A DNA stretch of 61,506 bases. Source: CAZVIK01 sp964627045 (GTDB lineage Bacteria; Acidobacteriota; Terriglobia; Bryobacterales; Bryobacteraceae). This document shows positions 1 to 8,949 of this stretch, one piece after another (the first letter of the stretch is position 1; each line of letters begins with the position of its first letter). Under the pieces are notes generated by a model, which was given only the letters and a program-made list of their open reading frames with translations, was not told the origin of the DNA and did not search any database. Both the position numbers and the translations under genes were made by a program. The DNA lies in NCBI GenBank assembly GCA_964627045.1, contig CAZVIK010000003.1, forward strand, positions 1-61,506. The letters run 5' to 3'.

Positions 1-2436
1 CTCCCCAGGGGTCGTAGGAGCCCGCCGAGGCGGTGCCCACGAAGGAGCCGTCTTCCAGTTGCAGCAGCGGCGTGACGGTGTGGAACCCGCCGCCGGGCAT
101 GGACACGCTGGCGCTCGAACCGCTGATCGTGGCCAGGTGCGGTTGCCAGTCCGACCAGTCGGCCGAGGCGTGGGTGGCCTCAAAGGAGAGGACCGCTCCT
201 TCATCGGCGTTGGTGATCATGGCGACGTCGCCGATCATCGGGCCGTCCGGATTGTGGCTGCTGGACCACTCGAAGATGTCGATCTTTTCGGCGGCGCCGT
301 CGCTGGAGACCCGCAGCAACTTAAGGTAGTTCATCTGATAGGGAGGGTAGGGGGCATAGTCGCTATAGCTGTAGGGCACGTAGGCGTTGCCGTCGCCGGC
401 GACGATAATGCCGCGCGGGAAGGCCCACGCGGCTTGAGTGGGCAGCGGTGACGACACGGTGAACTTCTGGCCGCCGGCCGGATCGAAACCCATCACGGTC
501 AGCGCGTCGTTGGAGCCCGTCCAATCCCAGGCGACCACGAAGATGGTGCCGTCGGGATGCACGCCCAAGCGAAGCTTCAGCGAGCGGGGATCTTCGTGGG
601 AAACCGTGTAGAGCGTGGTGGGTTGACCGGTGATGCCGTCCAGCCTCACGACGGAGTCGTCCTCTTCCCCCATCTTGACGTACACCAGGCCGCCCTGGAA
701 ATCCGGAACGACATAGCCGGGCATGTACCAGGCGCTCCCGTTCACATCCGCCGTCCAGGCGGTGACGCCTTCGCCGGTGACGGCCTCCACGGTCCCGTCT
801 CCATGGAACGCGAACACGTCGGCGACTCCTTCGGAACTCGGGACGGCGGGAACCAGCGAGTAGACGGCCGCGCCCACGCCCGGATTGGACCACAGCACGG
901 TGCCCGGCGGCAAGGCGGTGGCGCTCACCGTCACGTCGGCGGAGGCCGTGCCCGCGGTGATGGTAGCGCGGCCCGCGGCGACTGCCGTGAGAACCGGTGG
1001 GTCGGCGGCGGACAGGCTCACGATGCCGGTGTCACTGGAGTCCCAGGTCAGGCCGGTGACCGGCTGTCCGGTGGAATCCAGCGCCTGGATTGTGTGCGTA
1101 TCCCCAACTTCCAGGTTCATGAGATTGGGTACGAGGGTAACCGCATCGAGGCTGGGCACGGTGAACGCCAGTGCGTTGCTCCACTCGCCATCCTGCTGCA
1201 CACGGGCCACGCCGGTCAAAGAACCCGAGGCGACCGCGGCGACGATTTCCGTATCGCTCCAACTCACGACCGTACCTTCCGCGCTGCCGAGCCAGACCTT
1301 GCCGGAGCCCTGCGCCGCGCCGAATCCGGTTCCGGTGAAGGTGACAGATGTACTGTAGGCACCCGAAGCCGGGTCAATCGTGGACAGGTGCAGCCTGTCA
1401 ACGTCGAAGGGCACGCCACCGCTCCAAACGCCGTCGAAGCGACTGTGGCGACGATTTCGGTGGCACTCCAGCTTTGAACGGTGCCGTTTGCCGTTCCCAA
1501 CCACACCTGCCCGTCGCCCTGGGACGAGCCGAAGCCTGTGCCGGTGATGGTCACCTGGGTCCCTGGAGGCCCGCTGGAGGGTGATACGTCCGTGATGACC
1601 GGGACGATGACGTCAAAGGAAACGGCGTTGGACCAGACACCCCCCTGCCGCACCTGGGCCAGACCGGAGTTCGAGCCGGTGGCAACCGTGGCTACAATTT
1701 CCGTGTCGCTCCAGCTCGATACGGCGCCGTACGTGCTCCCGAGCCACACCGCGCCCGTTCCCGGCGTGGAGCCAAAGCCGGAGCCGGAAACCGTGACCGA
1801 GGTTCCGGCTGAGCCGCTCGACGGCGAAACGGTTGTGATCGTGGGAGGTGAGGCCACCGTAAACGCGCGGGCGTTGCTGGCTACGCTGTCCACCGTGACG
1901 ACCACGTTGCCTGAGGCGGCGCCGCTCGGAACGGCGATCCGGATGATGTTTGCGCTCCAAAACGAGGCGGTGCCCGCGGGCGTTCCGTTGAAGGTGACCG
2001 TGCTTGAGCCCTGGCTGGAGCCGAAGTTGGCTCCGGTGAGCGTAACAAGAGTCCCCACCGATCCAGCGGGAGGCCAGAGACTGCCAACTAAGGGGCCGCT
2101 GCCAAGGATCGTATACGACGCCGAACTGACGGTGCTGTTGTCCAGTCCGCTGGCGTAGGCGATGGCCTTTAGGTTGCCAGTTTGGGTGACCGATACCGGT
2201 CCAGTGTAGAGCGTCCCTTCGGTGTCACTCGGCGTGCTGCCGTCGGTGGTGTAACGAATGGAAGCGCCAGCCGTGGCGGTCGAGATGGTCACCGATTGGG
2301 GCGTGGCGTACGTGCCGGCAGGCGGGCTGAAAGTGGGAGGCGCGGCGGAATCGGCCATGGCAGCCGGAACAAACACAAGTAGCCAGCAGGCAGCCAAGCA
2401 CAACTGGAATAGAAACAGGCGAATGGATTTCCTCAT
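1..2436 (-). CDS. Secreted IPT/TIG-repeat protein, frameshifted, 3' end outside window
   Basis: Probable cell-surface or secreted structural protein. Residues 1-28 form a Sec signal peptide ending in PAAMA. A chitobiase C-terminal-like sandwich follows (about 33-112, with IRYTTDGSTPS), then four IPT/TIG repeats recognisable by GSGFGS/GTGFGS and VWLG, a Big_2-like segment (LEVGDTHTIQALDSTGQPVT) and a propeller-like region that runs off the window. The frame breaks near 1430-1440, inside the third IPT repeat: the first frame stops at 1264, while the frame that carries repeat four is open to base 1. About ten residues expected from the other repeats are missing at the break, so it is a deletion or a repeat collapse in assembly rather than a simple one-base slip. 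No catalytic residues were seen. Confidence 0.75.
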
Positions 2437-2747
2437 GTCCAGATCTCCGGAGAGTCGTGGGGGGCACGGTTGGAACGGGTGAACGATCGTGCAAGCGGAC
2501 TGGCTTGCGAAGGCGCAGCGTGATCGGGGCGGAACGCCATCGGGAACCCGACAACCCCGACGCCGCCTTGGAAAAACCCAACCACGCGGATCTCCGACTT
2601 AGTACTGAACGGCCTACAAGCCGATGTTAGGGCGGAACCCGGCCGGCGGCTACTGGCGAGTTGTACAGGTTCGAGCGAGGTTTCTCAGTGGAAACCGGCC
2701 TTCACGGAAACGGACGGGCTGGGTGCACACGTGTTCTGCTGGGCATC
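2437..2747. other. Intergenic region upstream of the IPT/TIG gene
   Basis: This 311-bp stretch lies between the stand-alone LuxR-type gene and the IPT/TIG-repeat gene, both on the minus strand. I see no coding region, tRNA or recognised riboswitch. It holds an AGTACTAAGT element (minus strand, 2597-2606) about 160 bp before the IPT/TIG start, so it is probably the promoter and leader of that gene. Confidence 0.5.
2597..2606 (-). promoter_or_regulatory. AGTACTAAGT element, possible operator
   Basis: The minus strand reads AGTACTAAGT, and the same ten bases occur upstream of a PEP-CTERM gene at 44721-44730, where they form part of a perfect palindrome. Here the symmetry is imperfect on the outer side. 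Both copies precede genes for exported proteins. That it is a binding site is inference from the match and position only; the neighbouring LuxR-type protein is one candidate reader. Confidence 0.3.
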
Positions 2748-2957
2748 TCAGTTGTTGTTAAGCCTCTCGTTAGCAACAAGTTGCAGTTGACTTGAGACGT
2801 TGAGCTTGCGGTAGATGGAGGACAGGTGGAATCTGACGGTACGCGGACTGATCGATAGCGCTTCCGCGATTTGCTTGGCGGGCGCCCCCTGCGCGGCGAG
2901 CCTGAAGACTTGCTCTTCGCGCCGAGTGAGCCTTGCCTGAAGTACTGGAGGTTTCAT
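2748..2957 (-). CDS. Stand-alone LuxR-type (GerE) DNA-binding protein
   Basis: At 69 residues this is essentially only a LuxR C-terminal helix-turn-helix. It shows the family pattern LTRREEQVFRLAAQG at the start, then KQIAEALSISPRTVRFHL for the recognition helix and SIYRKLNV. No receiver, autoinducer or sensor domain precedes it in any frame upstream, so it resembles the small GerE-only regulators. The gene lies 311 bp upstream of the IPT/TIG-repeat gene in the same orientation. The start ATG is preceded by a TAAGAT hexamer (after TG) but no clear Shine-Dalgarno. Whether it is a complete regulator or the remnant of a longer one cannot be told from the sequence. Confidence 0.75.
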   Translation of the reverse strand: MKPPVLQARLTRREEQVFRLAAQGAPAKQIAEALSISPRTVRFHLSSIYRKLNVSSQLQLVANERLNNN

Positions 2958-3343
2958 TTTTGGTGAGATGGGACCACCATCTTACATTTGCGAGTAGGAC
3001 CGGCGCAATGGTTGGACGCCAATAAGCTCAAAGTAGTTCCTAACACGCGCTCGCGAGTAGAGACAGCCCCTGCTGAGATGTTCGCCCGCTGGCGGGGGGT
3101 GGCTTCGACGTCGTGCCGGTAACATCGGTGGGATCTGACGGCTTGAGCGTTGGAGGGCGGGCGGCACCGGCGAGCGGTGCTCGGGTCGATCCGGCTGGAC
3201 GGCAGCGGGGCGGCGGGGCCAAGGGAACGACGAAGGGGCTCCCCGCACCAGACGCAACACGGGACGCGCGGGAGGCGCCGCCGCCGAAGTATAATGGTTC
3301 GTTCCACGATTCTCAATCCCCAGGGAGTATCAGAAGACCATTC
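2958..3343. other. Intergenic region between the LuxR-type gene and pfp
   Basis: These 386 bp separate two divergent genes. The only features I can support are a TATAAT hexamer at 3290-3295 for the downstream phosphofructokinase gene and a TAAGAT hexamer shortly before the LuxR-type gene on the other strand. Open frames here are short and lack family resemblance. Confidence 0.5.
3290..3295 (+). promoter_or_regulatory. -10 box of the phosphofructokinase gene
   Basis: A consensus TATAAT in the context AAGTATAATGG lies 48 bp before the ATG, predicting a leader of about 40 bases. No good -35 hexamer is visible at 16-18 bp. The identical 11-base context occurs at 32303-32313 before the HIT-like gene. 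Confidence 0.5.
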
Positions 3344-4528
3344 ATGGCTACCAAACGCATCGGCATTCTCACCGGCGGGGGCGACGTCCCCGGACTGAAC
3401 GCGGTCATTAAGGGAGTCGTCTACCGCGGCAGCGAGCTTGGCATCGAAGTCACGGGCCTCAGGCGTGGCTGGGAAGGGTTGACGCACGTCAACCTGGACG
3501 ACCCGATCAGCCGGGCGAAGTACGTCCTTCCGCTCAGCAAGGCGAACACGCGCACCATCGACCGCACGGGCGGCACGTTCCTGCACACCAGCCGCACCAA
3601 CCCGGCCAAGATGAAGTCCGTGCCGGAGTTCCTCAAGGGCAAGGAATTCCCGATCAAGGAAGCCACCAAGCGCGGCGTCACCAGCAAGGTGTTCGACATC
3701 ACCACGCAGGTGCTCAAGAACCTGGAAGCGCTGCAACTGGACTACCTGGTAGCCATCGGTGGCGACGACACGTTGAGCTACGCGGCGCGGTTGGATAAGG
3801 AAGGGTTCCCGGTGGTCTGTATCCCGAAGACCATGGACAACGACGTGCGGAACACCGAGTACTGCATCGGGTTCTCGACGGCAATCACCCGGGCGATGGA
3901 CGCCATCGAACGGCAGCGCACCACGGTGGGTTCGCACGAGCGAGTGGGCATCTTCCGCGTGTTCGGACGCGACGCCGGCCACACGGCGCTCTACACGGCG
4001 TATGTCTCGTCGCTGCGCTGCTGCATCCCGGAATACAAGGTGAAACTGGAGCAGTTGATCGACCTGATCCTGGAAGAGAAGCGCAACAACCCCAGCAACT
4101 ACGCGCTGGTGATCCTCTCGGAAGGCGCCGAGTGGGAAGGCTACCAGGTGAAGGAGTACGGCGAGGCGGACGCTTACGGGCATCGCAAGAAGATGAGCGT
4201 GGGCGAGGACCTCAGCGAACAGATCAAGCAGCGGTCCAAGGAAGAGACCGTGGTCAGCGACTTGACCTACGATCTGCGCGGCGGCAGCCCGGACTTCCTG
4301 GATAAGCTGGTGGCGACGACTTACGCCAACATGGCGCTGGACTCGATCACGGCGGGCAAGCACGGCCTGATGACGGCGATCGTGAACGGGTGCTTCACCA
4401 TGTCGCCGATTCCGGACCCGAAGCTGGGACCGCGCAACGTCGATGTGGCGACCATGTACGACACGGCGAAGTACACGCCGCGGTACGACGCGAAGCTGGG
4501 CCTTCCGATTTTCCTGACGCGGGCATAG
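3344..4528 (+). CDS. pfp: 6-phosphofructokinase, pyrophosphate-dependent type
   Basis: Phosphorylates fructose 6-phosphate to the 1,6-bisphosphate in glycolysis; the PPi-type reaction is reversible. The 394-residue protein begins at the ATG giving MATKRIGILTGGGDVPGLNA, the family N-terminus; the upstream extension in this frame shows no conservation. Residues 139-143 read GGDDT and 161-167 read PKTMDND. In ATP-dependent enzymes the equivalent positions are normally Gly (GGDGS, PGTIDND); the Asp and Lys seen here are the established marks of PPi-using members. GRDAGH, the substrate loop, is present. The gene heads a plus-strand group with the TIGR00300 enzyme 43 bp downstream, but a hairpin sits between them. 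The phosphoryl donor is inferred, not tested. Confidence 0.93.
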   Translation: MATKRIGILTGGGDVPGLNAVIKGVVYRGSELGIEVTGLRRGWEGLTHVNLDDPISRAKYVLPLSKANTRTIDRTGGTFLHTSRTNPAKMKSVPEFLKGKEFPIKEATKRGVTSKVFDITTQVLKNLEALQLDYLVAIGGDDTLSYAARLDKEGFPVVCIPKTMDNDVRNTEYCIGFSTAITRAMDAIERQRTTVGSHERVGIFRVFGRDAGHTALYTAYVSSLRCCIPEYKVKLEQLIDLILEEKRNNPSNYALVILSEGAEWEGYQVKEYGEADAYGHRKKMSVGEDLSEQIKQRSKEETVVSDLTYDLRGGSPDFLDKLVATTYANMALDSITAGKHGLMTAIVNGCFTMSPIPDPKLGPRNVDVATMYDTAKYTPRYDAKLGLPIFLTRA

Positions 4529-4532
4529 CAGC

Positions 4533-4551
4533 GGGGGCGGTTTCCGCCCCC
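4533..4551 (+). terminator. Hairpin after pfp, possible weak terminator or attenuator
   Basis: A perfect 8-bp GC stem (GGGGGCGG / CCGCCCCC) with a TTT loop starts four bases after the pfp stop codon. Only three T residues follow (CTTTC), so termination is likely to be partial and the downstream genes may be read through. Confidence 0.45.
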
Positions 4552-4571
4552 CTTTCGAAAGACGTGTACCG

Positions 4572-5807
4572 ATGACGACCGGCGGGACAGGGCTCCCATT
4601 CCAGGAGATCGTCGAGGCCGAAGGGCACCTGATCGACTCCCATGTGATGGAGCAGATCTTCGACAAGGTGGTCGCCCACAGCGGACGTTTCGAGGTGGAG
4701 CAGTTCCGGATCGGGCGCACCAACGAGGAACCGTCCTACTTGCGCCTGAGGGTGGAGGCACCGTCGGGCGAGGCCATGGCGGGGATGCTCGGGCACTTGA
4801 TGGACCTGGGCTGCTCGCCGGTGGACTCTTCCGATGCGCAACTGCGGACGGTGGAACGGGACCGCTGCGCTCCCGAGGACTTCTACTCGACCACGAACCA
4901 CCGCACGCTGGTGCGCCACCTGAACCAGTGGGTGGCGGCCGAGAACCAGCGCATGGACGCGCTGGTGGTGGTGCGCGAGGGCCGCGCCTTCTGCCGGCGG
5001 TTGCGCGACATACGGGCGGGCGACCAGGTGGTGGTGGGCATGCGCGGCATCCGGGTGCTGCCGGAATCCAAGGAACGCGACCGGCTGGCCTTCGCGTTCA
5101 TGGCGCAGGGAATCTCCTCGGAACGGCAGGTGGAGACGGCCGTGCGCCAGACGGCCGCGCTGGTGCGGCAGACGCGGGAGGCGGGGCAGAAGGTGGTCGT
5201 GGTGGCCGGGCCGGTGGTGGTTCACACCGGCGGAGCGCCGGCGCTGGCTGCGCTGATCCGCGCGGGGATGGTGCAGGCGTTGTTGAGCGGCAACGCGCTG
5301 GGCGTTCACGACGTGGAAGCTGCGTTGATCGGGACCTCGCTCGGGGTGCGGCTGGCCGACGGACGGCAGGCCGAACACGGCCATCGCAACCACATGCGGG
5401 CGATTAACGCGATCTATCACTGCGGCGGCATCCGCAACGCGGTGGACAGCGGGCGGCTGACCAAGGGGATCCTGTATGAGTGCGTGCGGGCGAACGTGCC
5501 CTACGTGCTGGCCGGGAGCCTGCGCGACGACGGGCCGCTGCCGGAGACCATCACCGACATGAACCAGGCGCAGGACGCCTACGCCGCCGAATTGAAGGGC
5601 GCGGGCCTGGTGCTGAGCCTGGGCTCCATGCTGCACTCGATCGCCACGGGCAACATGCTGCCCAGTTGGGTTCGCATCGTGTGCGTGGACATCAACCCCG
5701 CCGTCGCCACCAAGGTCAGCGACCGCGGCACCGGGCAGGCGGTGGGCGTGGTGACCGATGTGGGGCTGTTCCTGGATCTTCTGGCCAAGGCGCTGATCGA
5801 ATCATGA
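4572..5807 (+). CDS. TIGR00300 (LOR/SDH) family enzyme
   Basis: A 411-residue member of the LOR/SDH conserved-region family (TIGR00300). Related proteins in archaea, and the C-terminal half of cyanobacterial AgrE/ArgZ, are associated with ornithine cyclodeaminase (ornithine to proline plus ammonia). An N-terminal segment of about 100 residues opens with FQEIVEAEGHLIDSHVMEQI, typical of the family. The C-terminal part carries GPVVVHTGG, GNALGVHD and INAIYHCGG, followed by a Rossmann-like segment. The TGA overlaps the ATG of queF, so the two are translationally coupled. The family assignment is firm; the substrate here is inferred from relatives and could differ. Confidence 0.78.
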   Translation: MTTGGTGLPFQEIVEAEGHLIDSHVMEQIFDKVVAHSGRFEVEQFRIGRTNEEPSYLRLRVEAPSGEAMAGMLGHLMDLGCSPVDSSDAQLRTVERDRCAPEDFYSTTNHRTLVRHLNQWVAAENQRMDALVVVREGRAFCRRLRDIRAGDQVVVGMRGIRVLPESKERDRLAFAFMAQGISSERQVETAVRQTAALVRQTREAGQKVVVVAGPVVVHTGGAPALAALIRAGMVQALLSGNALGVHDVEAALIGTSLGVRLADGRQAEHGHRNHMRAINAIYHCGGIRNAVDSGRLTKGILYECVRANVPYVLAGSLRDDGPLPETITDMNQAQDAYAAELKGAGLVLSLGSMLHSIATGNMLPSWVRIVCVDINPAVATKVSDRGTGQAVGVVTDVGLFLDLLAKALIES

Positions 5808-6205
5808 AAAAGGCCTACACCGACGAGCACGCCTGCGCGGGCCTGGACGCGCCGCTGCCCGCGCTGGAGACGTTTCCGAACCAGTTTCCGGGGTACGAAA
5901 TCGAGATCGTGATTCCGGAGTTCACCTCGGTCTGTCCGAAGACCGGCCTGCCGGATTTCGGCAAGCTTACGATCCGGTATGTTCCGGACAAGCGGTGCGT
6001 GGAACTGAAGTCGCTCAAGATGTACGAACTGGGCTACCGGAACCTGGGCATCTTCTACGAGAACGTGGTAAACCGTTTCCTTCGGGATTTCGTGGCCGCC
6101 GTGAAACCGGTGGAGGCGGCGGTGACGGGCGAGTTCACGCCGCGCGGAGGCCTCTCGTCAACGATCACGGCAAGCTGGAGCGCGAAAAAACGTGGCCGCC
6201 GGTGA
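5804..6205 (+). CDS. queF: NADPH-dependent 7-cyano-7-deazaguanine reductase
   Basis: Reduces the nitrile preQ0 to preQ1 in queuosine biosynthesis. The 133-residue protein is the short unimodular QueF type. It has the active-site cysteine in FTSVCPKTGLPDFG and the QueF NADPH motif as ELKSLKMYELGYRN. The start is the ATG that overlaps the previous stop. The 3' end overlaps the next gene by 14 bp. No other queuosine genes lie in the window, so the reason for pairing it with a TIGR00300 enzyme is not evident. Confidence 0.93.
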   Translation: MKKAYTDEHACAGLDAPLPALETFPNQFPGYEIEIVIPEFTSVCPKTGLPDFGKLTIRYVPDKRCVELKSLKMYELGYRNLGIFYENVVNRFLRDFVAAVKPVEAAVTGEFTPRGGLSSTITASWSAKKRGRR

Positions 6206-7718
6206 GCCTTACCAACAACTGAAGGCCGAAGAGATCGCCGAGGTGGTGCAGGAGATCCGCGCGCGCGTGCGGCTGCGCCACCCGGAGGGTTCGGCCGGTT
6301 CGGCGCCGCTGCCCGACCTGGTGCCGATTCTGCGGGCCCGCGACGCGGCCGAAGCGAAGGTTGCGGCGATCGGTACGGTGAACCCGCGGCGCGGCGGCGT
6401 GCTGAACGCGATCGTCCAGCGGTCCAAGCGGGTGGTGGCGCGGCTGCTGGACTGGCACGTCCGCGAGCAGGTGGAGTTCAACCGCGCGGTGGTGACGGCC
6501 GTGGAAGCGGTGCTGGACGCGTTGAACGAAAACAACCTGGCGCTGGCGCGGCTGGCGGACATCGAACGGCGGGCCGCCGAAGCCGACGAGTCCATCCGGC
6601 GGGACCTCAGCCTCCAGGTGGATGCCCGGGCTCGGGAACTGGACGCGCACTTGGAAGAGTTGCGGCGGCAGACCGGCGAACTGCAACGGCAGTCCGGGGT
6701 TCTTCTGGACGAAGCGCGGGAACTCAAGGATGTCCGCCGGCACTGGGCCGAGTGGCGCCAGGAGTGGGAGAAGAAGCTCTCGATCAACGAGGTTCAATTC
6801 CTGCGTGGCGTGGCGGACCTGGAGAGCGCCTTCCAGCATCGCGCCACGCTGATGGAAGCGAACTTCCGCGATACGGTTCGAGGGCAGCACAGGGACTTCG
6901 AGGCGTCGCTCGACCATGCGCGGGGTGAGATTCAGACGAAGTTGTGGGAGGACCTCGGGAAGGTCCGGACCGACTTCGAGCGGTTGATTCACGCCGAGTT
7001 GCGGCTGGTGCGGCAGCGCGCGGCGCTGGGGACGCGCGACGCGGGTAGCGCTCCGGCGGGCGGGCCGGTTCCGGCCGCGACGCCGGCGTTCGATCCCGCC
7101 TGGTTCGCGGAGCGCTTCCGGGGCACTCGGGAGTACGTGCGCGAAAGTCAACGCTTCTACGTGCCGTTGTTCCAGGACTGCGCGCCGGTATTGGACCTGG
7201 GCTGCGGGCGGGGCGAATTCCTGGAACTCATGAAAGAGGCCGGCATCGATGCGCAGGGGGTCGATGCGAGCGAGGAGTCCGTGGCGCAGTGCGTGGCCAA
7301 AGGACTGAAGGCGGAGGCGGCGGACCTGTTCGCCTACCTGGAGGGCCTTCCGGAGGCGGCCATGGGAGGCATCTTCTGCTGCCAGGTGGTGGAGCACCTG
7401 CCGGCGGAACGGGTTCCCGGCCTGATCAAACTGGCGGCGGCCAAGCTGTCGCGCGGCGGTTTGCTGGCGGTGGAGACGCCGAACCCGGAGTGCCTGGCCT
7501 CGCTGGCCGTGCACTTCTACCTCGACCCGACGCACCAGCGGCCGGTACCGTCGCCGCTGCTGAAGTATTACTTCGAGGAAGCGGGACTGGGCGGAATCGA
7601 GATACGGCGGTTGTCGCCGGCGGTGGAATCGATGCCGTCGCTCGCGTCTCTGCCCGAGGAGTTCCGGGAAGCGTTCTTCGGGGGCCTGGACTACGCCATT
7701 CTGGGGCGGAAGCTGTAA
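6192..7718 (+). CDS. Coiled-coil class I SAM-dependent methyltransferase
   Basis: Probable methyltransferase of glycan or envelope biogenesis. The 508-residue protein starts at GTG inside the end of queF. Roughly the first 280 residues are charged and helical, with long coiled-coil stretches rich in Glu, Arg and Leu (for example LEELRRQTGELQRQSG). The Rossmann methyltransferase domain begins near residue 330 with VLDLGCGRGEFLELM, then GVDASEESV and QVVEHLP, then a post-motif segment ending in PTHQRPVP. This architecture resembles methyltransferases paired with O-antigen chain-length control, where a coiled coil acts as a spacer. The target is unknown, and the sugar locus lies about 11 kb away. 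Confidence 0.75.
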   Translation: MAAGEPYQQLKAEEIAEVVQEIRARVRLRHPEGSAGSAPLPDLVPILRARDAAEAKVAAIGTVNPRRGGVLNAIVQRSKRVVARLLDWHVREQVEFNRAVVTAVEAVLDALNENNLALARLADIERRAAEADESIRRDLSLQVDARARELDAHLEELRRQTGELQRQSGVLLDEARELKDVRRHWAEWRQEWEKKLSINEVQFLRGVADLESAFQHRATLMEANFRDTVRGQHRDFEASLDHARGEIQTKLWEDLGKVRTDFERLIHAELRLVRQRAALGTRDAGSAPAGGPVPAATPAFDPAWFAERFRGTREYVRESQRFYVPLFQDCAPVLDLGCGRGEFLELMKEAGIDAQGVDASEESVAQCVAKGLKAEAADLFAYLEGLPEAAMGGIFCCQVVEHLPAERVPGLIKLAAAKLSRGGLLAVETPNPECLASLAVHFYLDPTHQRPVPSPLLKYYFEEAGLGGIEIRRLSPAVESMPSLASLPEEFREAFFGGLDYAILGRKL

Positions 7719-7728
7719 GGGGCGGCCC

Positions 7729-8847
7729 TCAGATCAGGTGGTGCACATCCGGGGTGAAGGTTCCCTCCCGCCAGCGGTCCCACATCCGCAAAGCCTGGAT
7801 GGCGAAGACCGTCGAGACGGGGTTCGCAAACGGCATCAACGCGCCGGCACGGCGTCCGAAGCAGAAGGCCCCGGAAACCTGCGGATCGCCGGAAGAGAAC
7901 TGGAATTCAGACAGGGCCGAGGCCTCCTGGGCCGCGAGGGACCGGTCGAGGGGGACCGCGCCGGTGGCGGCGGCATAGAGGCGCACGCGGAGCAACTGGG
8001 CGTACACGTCCGAGCGGGCGAACTCGGGGCCGATCTCACGGAGCAGATGCGAGACCAACCCGATGCCTTCGGAGAGCGCGCCGGCGCACGGCGGGAGGGT
8101 GGCGCGGGGCAGCAGGCCTTCCAGGAAGTAGCAATAGGCATGGAGCCGGTTCATCGTCTCGATGCGATCGGATTCCGCAGTGAGAAATGCGGCGTGGTCC
8201 GGCAGGAGCGCGGCGAGCGCCGCATCGTAGAGCGCGCCGAAATCGTGGCACGCCGTGGCGCGCTCGAGTCCGTGCCAGGCCAAGGCCGACTTAAGCTGGT
8301 AGCAGCCGGGAAGGCGCGACCAGCGGGCCTCGCCGGGGGCCGGTTGCTTGCCCGGCAAGCTGAGAACCGGATGATATCCGTCCGGGCCGCGAAAATCGCC
8401 GGCCATGGAACGGCCGCAGGCTTCGGCGACGTCGCGGAATTCGGCTTCGCCGGTCTTCCGCCACAGCGCCAGAAGGCCGCGCACGACGATGCCGAGATCG
8501 AAGAAATAGGCGTAACGGCTCTCGCCGTCGTTCTCGAAAGGAATGGTGGCGAGCGACGGCTGCCAGGCGTGGCGCGTGAGATAGCGCCCGGCCCGCAGAG
8601 CGGCGTTCAGGCAATCGGGGCGGCCGGTTTCCTCGTGAAGCCAGACCAGCGCGGAGACGGCATAACCGGTGATCTCGTTGGAAACAGCGCGGTATTCCCG
8701 GTGGTCGGTCCGGTAGTAGCGGGACACGCCGCCGGAGGGACTCTGGATGCCCGAGCGGAGCAACCAGGCGGTGGCGCGGCACGTCACATCAGAAACCGGT
8801 GGCGTGGGCGCAGCTAAGACTCGGCTCGCGGAAACCGATGACGACAT
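7729..8847 (-). CDS. Alpha/alpha-toroid protein, possibly polysaccharide-associated
   Basis: A 372-residue protein without a signal peptide, made of repeated helical hairpins typical of six-hairpin glycosidase-like folds (segments such as ITGYAVSALVWLHEETGRPD, AYFFDLGIVVRGLLALW and NRLHAYCYFLEGLL). I cannot assign a reaction or a glycoside hydrolase family. The ATG at 8847 is preferred over longer starts because it follows a TACAAT -10 box at 8874-8879. The gene converges on the methyltransferase gene, with only 10 bp between stops, and diverges from the NHL-repeat gene. Enzyme or structural role remains open. Confidence 0.55.
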   Translation of the reverse strand: MSSSVSASRVLAAPTPPVSDVTCRATAWLLRSGIQSPSGGVSRYYRTDHREYRAVSNEITGYAVSALVWLHEETGRPDCLNAALRAGRYLTRHAWQPSLATIPFENDGESRYAYFFDLGIVVRGLLALWRKTGEAEFRDVAEACGRSMAGDFRGPDGYHPVLSLPGKQPAPGEARWSRLPGCYQLKSALAWHGLERATACHDFGALYDAALAALLPDHAAFLTAESDRIETMNRLHAYCYFLEGLLPRATLPPCAGALSEGIGLVSHLLREIGPEFARSDVYAQLLRVRLYAAATGAVPLDRSLAAQEASALSEFQFSSGDPQVSGAFCFGRRAGALMPFANPVSTVFAIQALRMWDRWREGTFTPDVHHLI

Positions 8848-8873
8848 GGTGCAGAAACCGCCCATTGTAGCAT

Positions 8874-8879
8874 CCAACG
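8874..8879 (-). promoter_or_regulatory. -10 box of the toroid-protein gene
   Basis: The minus strand reads TACAAT, 26 bp before the ATG at 8847. It supports the shorter start codon. No convincing -35 element was seen. Confidence 0.4.
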
Positions 8880-8913
8880 GCGGCGCCGGGCACCAGGAAA
8901 GCGCACGCGTAGT

Positions 8914-8922
8914 TGGTATACT
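8914..8922 (+). promoter_or_regulatory. Extended -10 promoter of the NHL/TIGR03437 gene
   Basis: TGgTATACT is an extended -10 element, 27 bp before the ATG. The -35 region has no good match, as expected for an extended -10 promoter. It is divergent from the -10 box at 8874-8879. Confidence 0.5.
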
Positions 8923-8949
8923 GAGAAGGCAGAAAACCACAATTTTCCC

